A DNA stretch of 39,943 nucleotides from Christensenella sp. UBA4636 (GCA_002405915.1 DHMS01000035.1:1-39943); one strand, 5' to 3'; counted from the stretch's first letter, positions 15,731 through 24,560 are shown. The notes: a model not told the origin generated them from the letters alone. Translations and numbers: made by a program.

Positions 15731-16066
15731 GAGCCGACCTATAAGCCGAGTTCTGTCTTGCGCGACTATCTATCTACTTCCGCCGTTACCGACGGACTCA
15801 AGCGACGTTTTGCGGCGATACCGCGGCGAGCAACCGCATTCGATATCGCCCTATCTTGCTTCGGGTGGGGTTTACATATGCGGGAGAAGTTACCCTCTCC
15901 CCGGTGAGCTTTTACCTCGCCTTTTCATCCTTACCTTTTTCAAGGCGGTTTTTTTCTGTTGCACTTTCCCGGAAGTCACCTTCGGCGGACGTTATCCGTC
16001 ACCCCGCTCTATGAAGCTCGGACTTTCCTCGTAAGATTTCTCTTCCGCAGTCGCGCGGTCGACTCG
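15731..16066 (-). ncRNA. rnpB: RNase P RNA, type A-like
   Basis: Catalytic RNA of RNase P, which matures tRNA 5' ends. On the minus strand, helix P1 forms between GAGTCGACC at the 5' end and GGTCGGCTC at the 3' end. The conserved core segments are in order: GAGGAAAGTCCGAGC, GGTGACGGATAACGTCCGCC, GGGAAAGTGCAACAGAAA, CCCCACCCGAAGCAAGATAGGG, and the 3' segment AGACAGAACTCGGCTTATAG. Length (about 336 nt) is normal. Exact ends are inferred from P1. Confidence 0.95.
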
Positions 16067-16076
16067 TTATTTTGTT

Positions 16077-16105
16077 ATTGTATCATAACGCTTAAAATTT
16101 GTAAA
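16077..16105 (-). promoter_or_regulatory. rnpB promoter
   Basis: Minus-strand TTTACA (16100-16105), 17 bases, TACAAT (16077-16082). The start site would fall about 8-12 bases further on, matching the inferred RNase P RNA 5' end near 16066. Confidence 0.85.
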
Positions 16106-16131
16106 CCTTTTTTAATCTCTTAATCGTTATT

Positions 16132-17271
16132 TTACCCTTTTCTTCTTTTCGCGCCTTTGAATTCTTTAAACGAAAGTTTTTCTTCCGCTTCTCTTTTTAA
16201 AGTCTTTTCGGGCGCGTGTTTTTTGAGCGTAAAATCGAATAAGTCTGTCAATAACTTCGTAAACGCACTCATTTTGCCCGGGAAGAGGTAGTAAGAAAGC
16301 GACCCGGGAACGGAATTTATCTCATTGACGTAAAGCTTATTTTCGGACAAAAGATAGTCTATGCGCACTATGCCTTCAAACGAGAAAAGCTCATAAATTT
16401 GCTTTGTAAGGTTGCGCGCTTCGATGAAAACTTCGTCGCTTATCTTTTGCTTTTCGTCGTTTTCGGTCACGGCTCCGCGATACTTTTCGCCGTTTATGTA
16501 CTTGTCGGCAAAAGAGAAAAATTCGCCGCGCGTTTCGGGCGCGTCCGCCAAGCTCACTTTTACGCCGCCGCTTAGCATCACCGCCGCGCAGTTTATATCC
16601 CTTGCGCCTTTAAGGTACCTTTCGACCACGGCTTTTTCGTCGTATAAAAATGCGGAACGCAAAGCGGAAATAAGTTCGTCGCGGCACTTTGCCACGCTTA
16701 TGCCGATACTGCTGCCGTTCGAAGCGGGCTTTATTATGAGCGGAAAACCTATTTCGTTAGCCCTTTCAACCACATTTTCGCTATTTTCGTAAAACTCCCG
16801 CCGTTCGACTTTGAAACCGTCCGCAACGAGAAATCCGAAGCGTTTTAAAAGAGAGGAAGTAACCGCCTTATCCATCGAAAGCGCGGCGGCAAAAAGCGGC
16901 GGCGAAGCTATCGGAATTTTGCACATGTTCATTAGCCCCGTCAAGCTTCCGTCCTCTCCGGGCGCGCCGTGCAAGCAATTTAGCGCAAGCGTTATATCGC
17001 TAAATTTTCTAAGTTTTCCCCTTTTCAGCTCGTAAAGAACGCTTTCGCCCGCAACGAGCGTCACGCGTTTGAGCCTTTTGAAGTTCGGCTCGGCAAAAAA
17101 CTCCACGTTAAAAAGTTCGTCGCCGGTAAACCATTCGCCGCTTGCAGAAATATAGCAAGGAACGGGCGCATAGTCGCTTGATTTTAAGCAGTTCGCAGTC
17201 ATAACTCCCGTTAAAACGGAAATATCCCTTTCCGTGGAAGTTCCGCCGAAAACTATAAGTACGGTTTTCAT
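16132..17271 (-). CDS. ddl: D-alanine--D-alanine ligase
   Basis: 379 aa ATP-grasp enzyme joining two D-Ala for peptidoglycan precursors. Visible motifs are GGTSTERDISVLTG at the N-terminus, HGAPGEDGSLTG (about 98), SNGSSIGISVAK (about 185) and EINSVPGSLSYYLFP (about 315). The segment EFFSFADKYINGEKYRG sits where the omega loop lies in Ddl enzymes. I read it as a housekeeping Ddl rather than a VanC/VanG-type D-Ser enzyme, but this residue-level call is uncertain. A basic tail of about 20 residues (ending KGAKRRKG) extends past the usual C-terminus. It lies 67 bases after murF, whose product uses the dipeptide, and upstream of rnpB, which has its own promoter. Confidence 0.93.
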   Translation of the reverse strand: MKTVLIVFGGTSTERDISVLTGVMTANCLKSSDYAPVPCYISASGEWFTGDELFNVEFFAEPNFKRLKRVTLVAGESVLYELKRGKLRKFSDITLALNCLHGAPGEDGSLTGLMNMCKIPIASPPLFAAALSMDKAVTSSLLKRFGFLVADGFKVERREFYENSENVVERANEIGFPLIIKPASNGSSIGISVAKCRDELISALRSAFLYDEKAVVERYLKGARDINCAAVMLSGGVKVSLADAPETRGEFFSFADKYINGEKYRGAVTENDEKQKISDEVFIEARNLTKQIYELFSFEGIVRIDYLLSENKLYVNEINSVPGSLSYYLFPGKMSAFTKLLTDLFDFTLKKHAPEKTLKREAEEKLSFKEFKGAKRRKG

Positions 17272-17301
17272 TTTTCACCCGAAAAAATTACTTTATCTTT
17301 T

Positions 17302-17330
17302 GCAAAAAGCCCTTCTATAAGTCGATTATC
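17302..17330. repeat. Dispersed 29-bp repeat, copy A (ddl-murF gap)
   Basis: Contains CTATAAGTCGATTATC preceded by GCAAAAAGCCCTT. It matches copy C (37945-37973) at 26 of 29 positions by eye. It is extended here to a full palindrome GTCGATTATCGAC. It lies just after the murF stop codon. Confidence 0.75.
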
Positions 17331-17338
17331 GACTGTTT

Positions 17339-18991
17339 TTAGGTATATTCGTCGCCGAGGTCGTTTTCGAAAAGCACCTTGTCGCCGCTTTTTAGAACGC
17401 CTTTTAGGTATTCGCTTGCGGCAAACGAATTTTTGACGAAAACTATATCTTTTTCCTTTTTCCCGCCTTTAATCAAGCCCTCGTAAAGGGCTGTTTTGCC
17501 GTCGCTTTCCTCTAACACTATTATATCGCACACCGCCGCGGCGGCAAGCCCGAGCGCAAAATTTATTTCGTAAGTCTTTTTGCCCGCTTCCACAATCCCC
17601 GGGGTGACGAGAACTTTTCTTCCGTCAAAACTTTTTAGCACTTCGAGTGCGGTTTTCACTCCCTTTTCGTTACTGTTGTACGCGTCGTCGATTATCAAAA
17701 TATTGTCGTTTCGCACCACTTCGAGCCGGTGTTTTACAGGCTTTATCCTTGCGATACCCGCCGCCACTTCGCCGAGTTTTAGTCCAAGCCCGAGCGCGAC
17801 GGCGGAAGCAAGCAGAATATCGGCAACGTTGTGTTTGCCCAAAAGCGAAGTAAAAACTTGCGCTTTTTCACTACCGAAAACGAGAGTAAACGCCGAGCCT
17901 TGCCCGTTCAACGTAAAGTTTTCCGCCGTAAGATACGGCTTTTCTTCTTTATCGAAGCCCGCAACGTAGGTTTTTACGTCCTTAAAAACCCTTGTTTTTA
18001 GTGAAAGCGCGTCCTTATCGTCGGCGGGGAAGTACGCCGCGCGCACGTTTTTGCTCTCTAAAAGCTCGGCTTTTGTGTTTTTAATCTCGTCGAGCGAACC
18101 GAAAGTTTCGATATGCTGGCTTGCTATCCCCGTAATCACGGCGATATCGGGGTCGATAATCTCACAAAGTTCTTTTATATCGCCCTTTCGTCTCGCGCCC
18201 GCTTCGGCTATAAAAATCTGCGTTTCGTCCGAAAGTTTTTCCACGGTTTTAGCTATTCCGAGCGGCGTATTGAACGAAGCGGGAGTGGCAAGTACCGAGA
18301 ATTTTTCCGAAAGTATAGTCGCAAGCATTTCCTTAATCGTCGTTTTGCCGTAACTGCCCGTTATTGCAATTCGTATCAGGTTAGGTTGCGCAATCAGCTT
18401 TCTTTTTGCCTTTTCGACGTACCGCTTGTTATTCGCCTTTTCGAAAGGGCTTAAAATAAGCGATGCAAGCGCAATCAAAAGGGGCGTTATCGCAAACATT
18501 ATCGATGGAAATGCAACAGAAAACGACAGATAATTTATGTTTTTAACGCCTTTAAAAAGCAAACTAAAAGCGGCAAGCGCAAACGAAAATATTAAAAGCA
18601 GAACGGTAAACGCCGCAAAAAGCCTTTTGCCCCTTGCCGTAAAAACGAACGGCGTTTTTGCCTTTTCCTTGCTCTTAAAAAGTAATGTCAAGCCGCATAA
18701 AATCACATAAACTCCGTCCGTTAAAAACGGAGAAAAAGTTAGTTTTGCGGTGAATAAAGCCGCGCAAAAGCAAAGCGCAAACACAAAAAGAGAGCAAACG
18801 GCGCGTTTTAAAAATCTGCGCTTGACGCGCTTAAAAAGCCAAGCAAAATAACCTTTTACTTTATACCCGTTTCTCTGCAAAACGGCTAAGTCTTTTTTAG
18901 CGCAAAACACATTAAAAAGCGCGCAGAAAACGCAATGAAAAGCGATGAATACAAACACAAAAGTCACGCTATAAGTCGATTTATCCGTCAT
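17339..18991 (-). CDS. murF: MurF-type UDP-MurNAc-tripeptide--D-Ala-D-Ala ligase with N-terminal membrane domain
   Basis: 550 aa, about 100 more than a normal MurF. Residues 1-190 hold about five hydrophobic segments (for example 7-31, 90-105, 126-147, 158-180). The ligase follows: P-loop ITGSYGKTTIKE (212-218), the SFNTPLGI loop, AEAGARRKGDI and the MurF-typical IASQHIETFGSLDEIKNTKAELLE. IIDDAYNSNEKG opens the C-terminal domain. It would add D-Ala-D-Ala to the UDP-linked tripeptide at the membrane. The start is the ATG at 18991, overlapping the hydrolase stop by 11 bases with AAGGA upstream; a longer frame from 19048 runs inside the hydrolase and was rejected. A MurT-like or other Mur ligase role is possible, but the adjacent ddl favours MurF. 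Confidence 0.85.
   Translation of the reverse strand: MTDKSTYSVTFVFVFIAFHCVFCALFNVFCAKKDLAVLQRNGYKVKGYFAWLFKRVKRRFLKRAVCSLFVFALCFCAALFTAKLTFSPFLTDGVYVILCGLTLLFKSKEKAKTPFVFTARGKRLFAAFTVLLLIFSFALAAFSLLFKGVKNINYLSFSVAFPSIMFAITPLLIALASLILSPFEKANNKRYVEKAKRKLIAQPNLIRIAITGSYGKTTIKEMLATILSEKFSVLATPASFNTPLGIAKTVEKLSDETQIFIAEAGARRKGDIKELCEIIDPDIAVITGIASQHIETFGSLDEIKNTKAELLESKNVRAAYFPADDKDALSLKTRVFKDVKTYVAGFDKEEKPYLTAENFTLNGQGSAFTLVFGSEKAQVFTSLLGKHNVADILLASAVALGLGLKLGEVAAGIARIKPVKHRLEVVRNDNILIIDDAYNSNEKGVKTALEVLKSFDGRKVLVTPGIVEAGKKTYEINFALGLAAAAVCDIIVLEESDGKTALYEGLIKGGKKEKDIVFVKNSFAASEYLKGVLKSGDKVLFENDLGDEYT
18958..18985. repeat. Dispersed repeat, copy D (inside murF start)
   Basis: CAAAAGTC, six bases, then TATAAGTCGATTTATC. 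It matches copies A-C apart from the variable middle and one extra T. It lies within the first codons of murF, encoding DKSTYSVTF in the sense direction, and reaches the hydrolase stop. Confidence 0.55.
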
Positions 18992-19670
18992 TTTGCAAAA
19001 AATCCTTAACGAGAAAATTAAACGTTGACGGGCAGTCGAGAAATACAAAATGCCCCGCGTTTTTTAAAGTCACAAGCTCGGAACTTTTTAGTCCTTTCTT
19101 AAACCTTTCCGCCATGTAAAGCGGAGTTTCCGTATCCTTTTCGCCCCACAAAAGTAGCGTATTGTTATCGATTTCTTTAAGCTTATAATCTAAATGTTCG
19201 TTCACCACGTTGACGAAAGTTTTTTTCATCTCATCTGGCAAAAGCTTATAATCCGCCGAGCCGTCGTTTGTTACGTCAAGCCCTAATTTTCGCTTAATTT
19301 TGTGCTTTAAAATCTTGAAATAATAGCTTAATTTGCGCTTAGGCTTCAACCCCGCGCCGCCCGTTATCACGATTTTTCCTATTCTCTCGTCGGGCAGCAT
19401 TTTCAAAACCACCCTTGCCCCGAAAGAGTGCGCCACGATATTTACTTTACCGTCAGAGTACTCTTCGATTAAAGAAGAAACTTTTTCCGCATAGTCGCCG
19501 ATAGTCATTTCGCCGTCTGTTTTCGACCCGCCGAACCCGGGGAGCGACGGCGCGATTACCTTGTAATATCGCGAAAAATAAGTTATTTGTTTTTCGAAAA
19601 TTTCCTTTCCGCATAAAAAACCGGGAAGAAAAAGAAGGCTTTCGCCTTCTCCTACTACGGTTACGAACAT
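18981..19670 (-). CDS. Alpha/beta hydrolase
   Basis: 229 aa, cytosolic, single alpha/beta hydrolase fold. The oxyanion region is LFLPGFLCGKEIF. The nucleophile elbow AHSFGAR supplies the Ser (about 87; Ala replaces the usual first Gly). The acid Asp is in LLWGEKDTETP and the His is in NAGHFVFLDCP, so the triad is complete. The substrate is not predictable; likely a small ester, lactone or peptide. It lies 26 bases after rimI and overlaps murF, so it belongs to the pepF-to-ddl operon. Confidence 0.85.
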   Translation of the reverse strand: MFVTVVGEGESLLFLPGFLCGKEIFEKQITYFSRYYKVIAPSLPGFGGSKTDGEMTIGDYAEKVSSLIEEYSDGKVNIVAHSFGARVVLKMLPDERIGKIVITGGAGLKPKRKLSYYFKILKHKIKRKLGLDVTNDGSADYKLLPDEMKKTFVNVVNEHLDYKLKEIDNNTLLLWGEKDTETPLYMAERFKKGLKSSELVTLKNAGHFVFLDCPSTFNFLVKDFLQNDG

Positions 19671-19696
19671 ACCGTTAAAGACGAATTCTATAAGTT

Positions 19697-20131
19697 TTAC
19701 CTCAGCTTTTTTCCAAGCACGAACGCATCTTCGGTATTTTCGTAATATTTTTTTCTTTCGCCTATTTTCGTGAACCCGAGCGAAAAGTAAAGGTTTTGCG
19801 CAACAATATTGCCTCTTCTCACTTCCAAAAAGACGTTTTCTTTGCCTTTCTCTTTTAAAAAGTCAAGCGCGGTTTGCATCAAAGCTTTGCCGTAACCCTT
19901 TTTTCTTTCGCTTTCTCTTACCGCAACGTTTAAAATTTCGCCGTCCCACTCGTCGTAAATCACGCCGATATACCCTGCAACAGAGCCGTTTTCATCCGCG
20001 ATAAACCCCGCAAAATTATTGAGCGTAAACGAGCCGTCGAGCATTTCTCTCGTCCAGGGCGTTTTAAAACATTCCCTCTCAAGTGCCTCTATAACTTCGT
20101 TATCGGCAATTTTCCACTCGCGGATTATCAT
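19697..20131 (-). CDS. rimI: Ribosomal protein alanine N-acetyltransferase
   Basis: 144 aa GNAT enzyme of normal RimI length. The acetyl-CoA loop reads RESERKKGYGKALM (about 88-101), followed by LEVRRGNIVAQNLYFSLGFTKIGERKKYY, the RimI C-terminal signature. Known RimI acetylates the N-terminal Ala of ribosomal protein bS18; Firmicutes members can be broader. The ATG overlaps the tsaB stop by four bases (ATGA). Confidence 0.92.
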   Translation of the reverse strand: MIIREWKIADNEVIEALERECFKTPWTREMLDGSFTLNNFAGFIADENGSVAGYIGVIYDEWDGEILNVAVRESERKKGYGKALMQTALDFLKEKGKENVFLEVRRGNIVAQNLYFSLGFTKIGERKKYYENTEDAFVLGKKLR

Positions 20132-20739
20132 TTTCTGCCTTCTTCCGCTTGCGATAATCTGAGATAAAACGGCTTAACGGAATCCGTATCTTCGCTCGCT
20201 TTTTCCAAAGAATTTTCAACCGCTTTTTTTAGCCCGTCCATAACGGAAACGACCTTGACTTTTACCTCGGGTATTTCCTCGTAAGCTATCGGCGAATACT
20301 CTTTTAAAAGTTCTTCAAATTCCGCCGTATCTACGAACTTGGGCGCAAAACTCTCTTTTCCGTCCGTGTAGCCCGCCACGTAATAGTTACCGTGGTTGGC
20401 GTTAACGACCGTCAAAATTTTGCCTTCTACCTCAGTATATGAAAGCGCGTCGAAAACGGTTACGCCGAGAACTTTTTTATCGAGCGCGTCGGCAAAACCT
20501 TTTATCGTGGCAACGCCTATTCTTATCCCGGTGAAAGACCCCGGACCCGTGACCGCGGCAAAAACGTCCACGTCGCAAGGGTTTGCATTAAGCGCGGTAA
20601 AAGCTTCTTCTATCGCGGGCATAAGCTTTTCGGACTGCTTAACGCCCGCAAGAAAAGTAAAATATTCGTGCTTTTTTTCGCCGATTTTAAGCACCACGGA
20701 CAAGTAATCGCCGCTTGTGTCAATCGCAAGATAATTCAT
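20128..20739 (-). CDS. tsaB: tRNA t6A synthesis protein TsaB
   Basis: 203 aa, slightly short. It has the ASKHA-fold start NYLAIDTSGDYLSVVL and the family signature VTGPGSFTGIRIGVATIKG. TsaB dimerises with TsaD to make N6-threonylcarbamoyl-adenosine on tRNAs reading ANN codons. TsaD is not in this window. The start is the ATG at 20739, which overlaps the tsaE stop (ATGA) and has AAAGGAG upstream. The longer frame from 20913 lies inside tsaE. Confidence 0.94.
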   Translation of the reverse strand: MNYLAIDTSGDYLSVVLKIGEKKHEYFTFLAGVKQSEKLMPAIEEAFTALNANPCDVDVFAAVTGPGSFTGIRIGVATIKGFADALDKKVLGVTVFDALSYTEVEGKILTVVNANHGNYYVAGYTDGKESFAPKFVDTAEFEELLKEYSPIAYEEIPEVKVKVVSVMDGLKKAVENSLEKASEDTDSVKPFYLRLSQAEEGRK

Positions 20740-21137
20740 AAAGTTATTCTCCTTTTGCCCTCGCCCATATCCTCTATCGTCACCGTTTTTACCTTTTCGG
20801 GGAGAACGGAAGAAATATTTTCGCTCCATTCGATTAGGCAAATTCCGCCCGCGTCGAAGTAATCGGTAAGCCCGAGCGCAAGCGCTTGCTCGCCGCAAGA
20901 TAAGCGGTAACAATCGTAATGATACAAAATTCCGTCGTAATCGTTCATGTACGCGTAAGTCGGCGAAGTCACTTCGCCCGCGATTCCGAGCCCGTTCGCC
21001 ACGCCTTTCGCAAAGACGGTTTTGCCCGCGCCCATTTCGCCTTTCAATAAGACTACGTCGTTTTTTTCGAGCGTTTTCGCGTATTCTTTCGCAACGGAAA
21101 AAGTTTCTTCTGCGCTGTTCGTGATAATTTCTTTCAT
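20736..21137 (-). CDS. tsaE: tRNA t6A synthesis ATPase TsaE
   Basis: 133 aa, normal length. P-loop GEMGAGKTVFAKG (about 33-45), then EVTSPTYAYMNDY and LYHYDCYRL, and IEWSENIS, all diagnostic for TsaE. It drives turnover of the TsaBD complex by ATP hydrolysis. It starts four bases after the pepF stop and is followed by overlapping tsaB and rimI, the conserved Firmicutes order. Confidence 0.95.
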   Translation of the reverse strand: MKEIITNSAEETFSVAKEYAKTLEKNDVVLLKGEMGAGKTVFAKGVANGLGIAGEVTSPTYAYMNDYDGILYHYDCYRLSCGEQALALGLTDYFDAGGICLIEWSENISSVLPEKVKTVTIEDMGEGKRRITL

Positions 21138-21141
21138 AGTT

Positions 21142-22920
21142 TTAAAGGTTAAAAAGTTCGTCCGAAAGAGAACAGAACTCTTCGATTAAATTTTCAAAAT
21201 ATTTTAAGCCCTCATCCCAGAACTTTTCGTCCGTCAAATCGACTCCTGCGATTTTAGCAACGTCCTCCGCGTCGCGAACGGGCGTTTCTTTAAGCATTTT
21301 TTTGTAATCGGCAATAAAGCTTTGTCCGCGTTTACTATATTCTGCAAACAACCCTTGCGCGAAAAGCCCGCCGAAAGCATACGGCCAGTTGTAAAAGGAA
21401 AGCGAAGCTTCGTAATAATGGCTCTTGCACACCCACATATACGGGTGCAGATAGTTTTCGTCAAGCCCGTCGCCGTAAGAAGCCTTTTGCGCCTTTGTCA
21501 TAAGCTCGGCAAAACCGTCTGCGTTATAAAACGTTTCTTCTCTGTTGTCTATTACCGATTTTTCGAAAAGATAGCGCGAATAGATATCGCATATTATTTG
21601 CGCCGTATCGGAAATTTTTCCTTCCAAAAGCGTAAGTTTTTCCGCCTTGGACTTTGCGTTTTTGAGCGCGTAATCCATCGTGACGACTTCGTTGAAGTTG
21701 GAAGCCGTTTCCGCAACCGGCATAGAGTAAGAAGTAGCAAGCGGCGGGTTGTCGTAAAGGTTAAGGTTGTGGAAAGCGTGACCTAATTCGTGAGCAAGCG
21801 TCATAACGTCGGTAAACTTGCCGCCGAAGTTTGTAAGCACGCGGGATTGTCTTTCCTCTAAAAGTTCCATGCAGAACGCCCCGCCCGTTTTGCCGGCGCG
21901 CGGGTAAAAGTCTATCCATCTGTTGTCGAAAGCTTCCGCTATCATGTCGGCAAGCTCTTTGTCGACGGGCGTAAAAACCTTCAAGAGATACTCTTTCGCG
22001 CTCTCGGGCGTGAAAGTCTGCTCTTCCGCTCCGCAAGATACGGGCGCGAACAAGTCGTACCATTTAAGACCGTTTTCATCGCCTAAAATTTGCGCTTTCT
22101 TTTTGAAATATTTTCTGAAAACGGGCAACGAATTTTCTATCGCTTTTAAAAGCGCGTCGAGAGTTGCCTTTTGCACGTGCGAATTTTTAAGCGTTTTATC
22201 CTCTACGGAATCATATCCGCGAAGCTTAGCCTCCGTTATCGCTTGCAATTTTATGCTGTTCAACGAAAACGCGACCGACTCTTTTATATCGTCGTAAGCC
22301 TTTATCTCGGCTTCGTAAGCGGCTTTTCTCACTTCCTTGTCGTTATCGTACGCAAGGTTGCGTATATCGGACAAGGTGAGCGTTTGCCCTTTAAACGGAA
22401 CTTTTAAGGAAGAAGTGAGCGTCGTCTGCAAATCGCTCCAAGCTTGCCCGGCGTACGCGTTTGTTTTAGCAAGAATTTTTTCTTCGCCGCCCTTTAAAAG
22501 GTACTTCGCGTTGAGCTTCAAATTTTGTAAAAGATACTCGTATTTTTTGAAAAATTCGTTTTCTTTTATAAGCTCGTCCAAATTTTCTGTTTTTCCGATA
22601 TAAGCTTCTATCTCCGCTTCCGGCTCGGCAACTCCGCTCGCTATATCGAGCATTTTGCCGAATTCGCTTTTCGCAACGAGGTCGTTCGAATTTGTCGCAA
22701 GGCGCAAGTTAAGGTACGCAAATATTCTGTTTTCCGCAAGAGTAAGCCGCTCGTTTATCTTCAAATACCCGTCTATAAGCTCGTTATCGGCTATTTTTCC
22801 TATTTTTCCCGCAAGCAAAGAAAGCTCTTTAACGCAGGTTTTTATTTCCTTTTCGTCGTTTAAAAATTTTTCCGTTTTCTCGCCCGTATAAAGAACGGAC
22901 AAGTCCCAACAGTAATCCAT
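21142..22920 (-). CDS. pepF: Oligoendopeptidase F (M3B zinc metallopeptidase)
   Basis: 592 aa, normal PepF length, no signal peptide. The zinc motif is LAHELGHAFHN (HExxH, about 383), with the third ligand Glu in the downstream ETASNFNEVV region. RAGKTGGAFC precedes the active site, as in the family. The enzyme degrades cytosolic peptides of roughly 7-17 residues. First gene of the run pepF-tsaE-tsaB-rimI-hydrolase-murF-ddl, with junction spacing from overlap to about 67 bases. AAGGA precedes the ATG. Confidence 0.93.
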   Translation of the reverse strand: MDYCWDLSVLYTGEKTEKFLNDEKEIKTCVKELSLLAGKIGKIADNELIDGYLKINERLTLAENRIFAYLNLRLATNSNDLVAKSEFGKMLDIASGVAEPEAEIEAYIGKTENLDELIKENEFFKKYEYLLQNLKLNAKYLLKGGEEKILAKTNAYAGQAWSDLQTTLTSSLKVPFKGQTLTLSDIRNLAYDNDKEVRKAAYEAEIKAYDDIKESVAFSLNSIKLQAITEAKLRGYDSVEDKTLKNSHVQKATLDALLKAIENSLPVFRKYFKKKAQILGDENGLKWYDLFAPVSCGAEEQTFTPESAKEYLLKVFTPVDKELADMIAEAFDNRWIDFYPRAGKTGGAFCMELLEERQSRVLTNFGGKFTDVMTLAHELGHAFHNLNLYDNPPLATSYSMPVAETASNFNEVVTMDYALKNAKSKAEKLTLLEGKISDTAQIICDIYSRYLFEKSVIDNREETFYNADGFAELMTKAQKASYGDGLDENYLHPYMWVCKSHYYEASLSFYNWPYAFGGLFAQGLFAEYSKRGQSFIADYKKMLKETPVRDAEDVAKIAGVDLTDEKFWDEGLKYFENLIEEFCSLSDELFNL

Positions 22921-22941
22921 GATAAAATCCTTTTTCTTTTT

Positions 22942-22982
22942 ATTTTACCACAAATTTTACGCTAAATCAAGCTTTTTGTCAG
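22942..22982 (-). promoter_or_regulatory. Two overlapping candidate promoters for the pepF operon
   Basis: CTGACA (22977-22982) with TAAAAT (22954-22959), and TTGATT (22965-22970) with TAAAAT (22942-22947), are both spaced by 17 bases on the minus strand. Either could drive pepF; the first has the better -35 box. Confidence 0.6.
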
Positions 22983-23021
22983 TCGTTAGAAAGCCTATCC
23001 GCGCGATTATAATACTTTTTG

Positions 23022-23711
23022 TTATACCGCGGCAAAGCGGCGGCAAGAAGCGGCGATAAGTTTTTGTCCGTTCACGTTCGGGTGTATTCCGTCCACGCAC
23101 ATAAGCGAAGAAAAATCGAGGCTTTTTAAAAAGGCATAGCGCAAATCGATAACTTCGTACCCCTTAGAGTCCGCCGCGCGCAAAACGAGATTGTTCATTA
23201 TCTCCTGGTGCCGATACACGGTCGTAACGTCGCCGTTGAAGTACTCCAAAACTCTGCTCCCGTCCGCCGCACGCGAAATAACGTTTTTAAAGTATCTGTC
23301 GCTGTCAATCGGCACGAGCGAACAAACGTAAACCTTTCCGCAATAAAAAGAAAGCTTTTCAAGCGCGGTTTTGTAAAGCGAAAAGAACTCTTCGGGCGTC
23401 GTTTTCGAAGTGTGTTCGCCCTTAGGGTCGGCGGCAACCTTTTTCCAGTCGAAGTCCGCGTCGTTTCCGCCGAGTTCAAGCACGGCAACCCGCTTTTCCT
23501 TTTCTTCCGTAACGCTATTATAATATTTGTCTATCTCCCCGCGCGCTAAAAGCCTTTTGAGCGACTGTCCGTAAGAAGATTTATTGTCGATTTTCAAATC
23601 GTATTCGCCGTTTAAGATATCGACCGCGCCTTCGCCGAAAAACAGCTTTTCGCCGTCCGTCATAACGCCCTTGCCTATCGAATCTCCGAACACCGTTATA
23701 AGTTTACCCAT
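23022..23711 (-). CDS. SGNH/GDSL-family hydrolase
   Basis: 229 aa, cytosolic. Block I is VFGDSIGKG (Ser about 11), block III is LELGGNDADF (Asn), and block V is CVDGIHPNVNGQ with the Asp and His of the triad. Such enzymes remove acyl groups from lipids, sugars or cofactors; the substrate here is not predictable. It has its own promoter at 23770-23798. The leader contains a GGGC-GTA-GCCC hairpin just before the GAGAGG binding site. Confidence 0.88.
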   Translation of the reverse strand: MGKLITVFGDSIGKGVMTDGEKLFFGEGAVDILNGEYDLKIDNKSSYGQSLKRLLARGEIDKYYNSVTEEKEKRVAVLELGGNDADFDWKKVAADPKGEHTSKTTPEEFFSLYKTALEKLSFYCGKVYVCSLVPIDSDRYFKNVISRAADGSRVLEYFNGDVTTVYRHQEIMNNLVLRAADSKGYEVIDLRYAFLKSLDFSSLMCVDGIHPNVNGQKLIAASCRRFAAV

Positions 23712-23769
23712 TTTGCACCTCTCTTCGGGCTACGCCCATAAATAACCTTTGCTTTTTAGTTATATCCGC

Positions 23770-23798
23770 ATTGTACATTTTTTATTTGAATTTTTCAA
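23770..23798 (-). promoter_or_regulatory. GDSL hydrolase promoter
   Basis: Minus-strand TTGAAA (23793-23798), 17 bases, TACAAT (23770-23775). It gives a leader of about 50 bases. Confidence 0.75.
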
Positions 23799-23900
23799 CC
23801 TACTCCTCACTTTTTTGCTATAACGAAAAATTTTTTGCGGTAGAGTTGCCGTTTTCACACTCTACTCACGGTAGAAAGGGCTTGATAGCGCGTTTTTCGC

Positions 23901-23929
23901 TTGATTTTTGTCTAATTATATGCTACAAT
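23901..23929 (+). promoter_or_regulatory. Promoter of the membrane XRE regulator
   Basis: TTGATT (23901-23906), 17 bases, TACAAT (23924-23929). A CGGAGG binding site follows before the ATG at 23947, so the leader is only about 10-12 bases. The stretch 23799-23900 shows nothing else. Confidence 0.75.
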
Positions 23930-23946
23930 AAACAACGGAGGCAATT

Positions 23947-24528
23947 ATGGACGTTAAAGAAGTTTTTGCTCAAAGGCTCGTTACTTTACGAAAAAACGCA
24001 GGACTGACGCAGCTCCAACTTGCGGAAAAACTTAATTATTCGGACAAAGCAATTTCCAAGTGGGAAAGAGCGGAAGCCGTGCCGGACGTTACCGCGCTTA
24101 TCTCCATTGCGGAACTTTTCGGCGTGTCTCTCGACTCGCTCGTCAAAGAGGACGTTATCCCAACCCCGAAAAAAACGGTAAAAAAGAACAGAGCCGTTAT
24201 AACTCTGCTCGTGCTTATAGCCATCGTCGCCGTTGAATGCGCGACTTTCGTTATTCTTCAAGGCGCGTTGCCCTCCGCAAGGAATCCTATTTACTGTTTC
24301 GTTTACCCCTTGCCGGCGTTCGCCGTCGTGCTTACCATACTTTCAAGTTTATGGTTTAACAAAACTTGCAAAATGCTTTCGGTAACGGCAATCGTGTGGA
24401 CGTTGCTTTTAGACGCGTTTTTGATAGTCTTACATGTCACCTCGACCGCCTATTGGCTCATTTTCATAATCGGCGCACCGGCGCAACTCGTGATACTTTT
24501 GAGCTTTAAAATAATCAGATTGAAATAA
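23947..24528 (+). CDS. XRE-family regulator with four-helix membrane tail
   Basis: 193 aa. Residues 1-68 are a clear helix-turn-helix (AQRLVTLRKNAGLTQLQLAEKL, DKAISKWERAEAVPDV, ISIAELFGVSLDSLVKED). A basic linker (to about 82) is followed by four hydrophobic segments (about 85-107, 115-137, 142-162, 167-189). This suggests a membrane-tethered DNA-binding protein, a common Firmicutes design that may sense membrane state. Its targets are unknown; it is divergent from the GDSL hydrolase gene. CGGAGG precedes the ATG. Confidence 0.85.
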   Translation: MDVKEVFAQRLVTLRKNAGLTQLQLAEKLNYSDKAISKWERAEAVPDVTALISIAELFGVSLDSLVKEDVIPTPKKTVKKNRAVITLLVLIAIVAVECATFVILQGALPSARNPIYCFVYPLPAFAVVLTILSSLWFNKTCKMLSVTAIVWTLLLDAFLIVLHVTSTAYWLIFIIGAPAQLVILLSFKIIRLK

Positions 24529-24560
24529 TTTCCTTTATATGCACCACAAAAGCACAAAAA

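Noticed and set aside
15731..15760. Treating the RNase P RNA 3' end as a seventh copy of the dispersed repeat
   Set aside because: The CGGCTTATAG segment is conserved in RNase P RNA for structural reasons, so resemblance may be chance or ancestry; it is mentioned only as a possible source.
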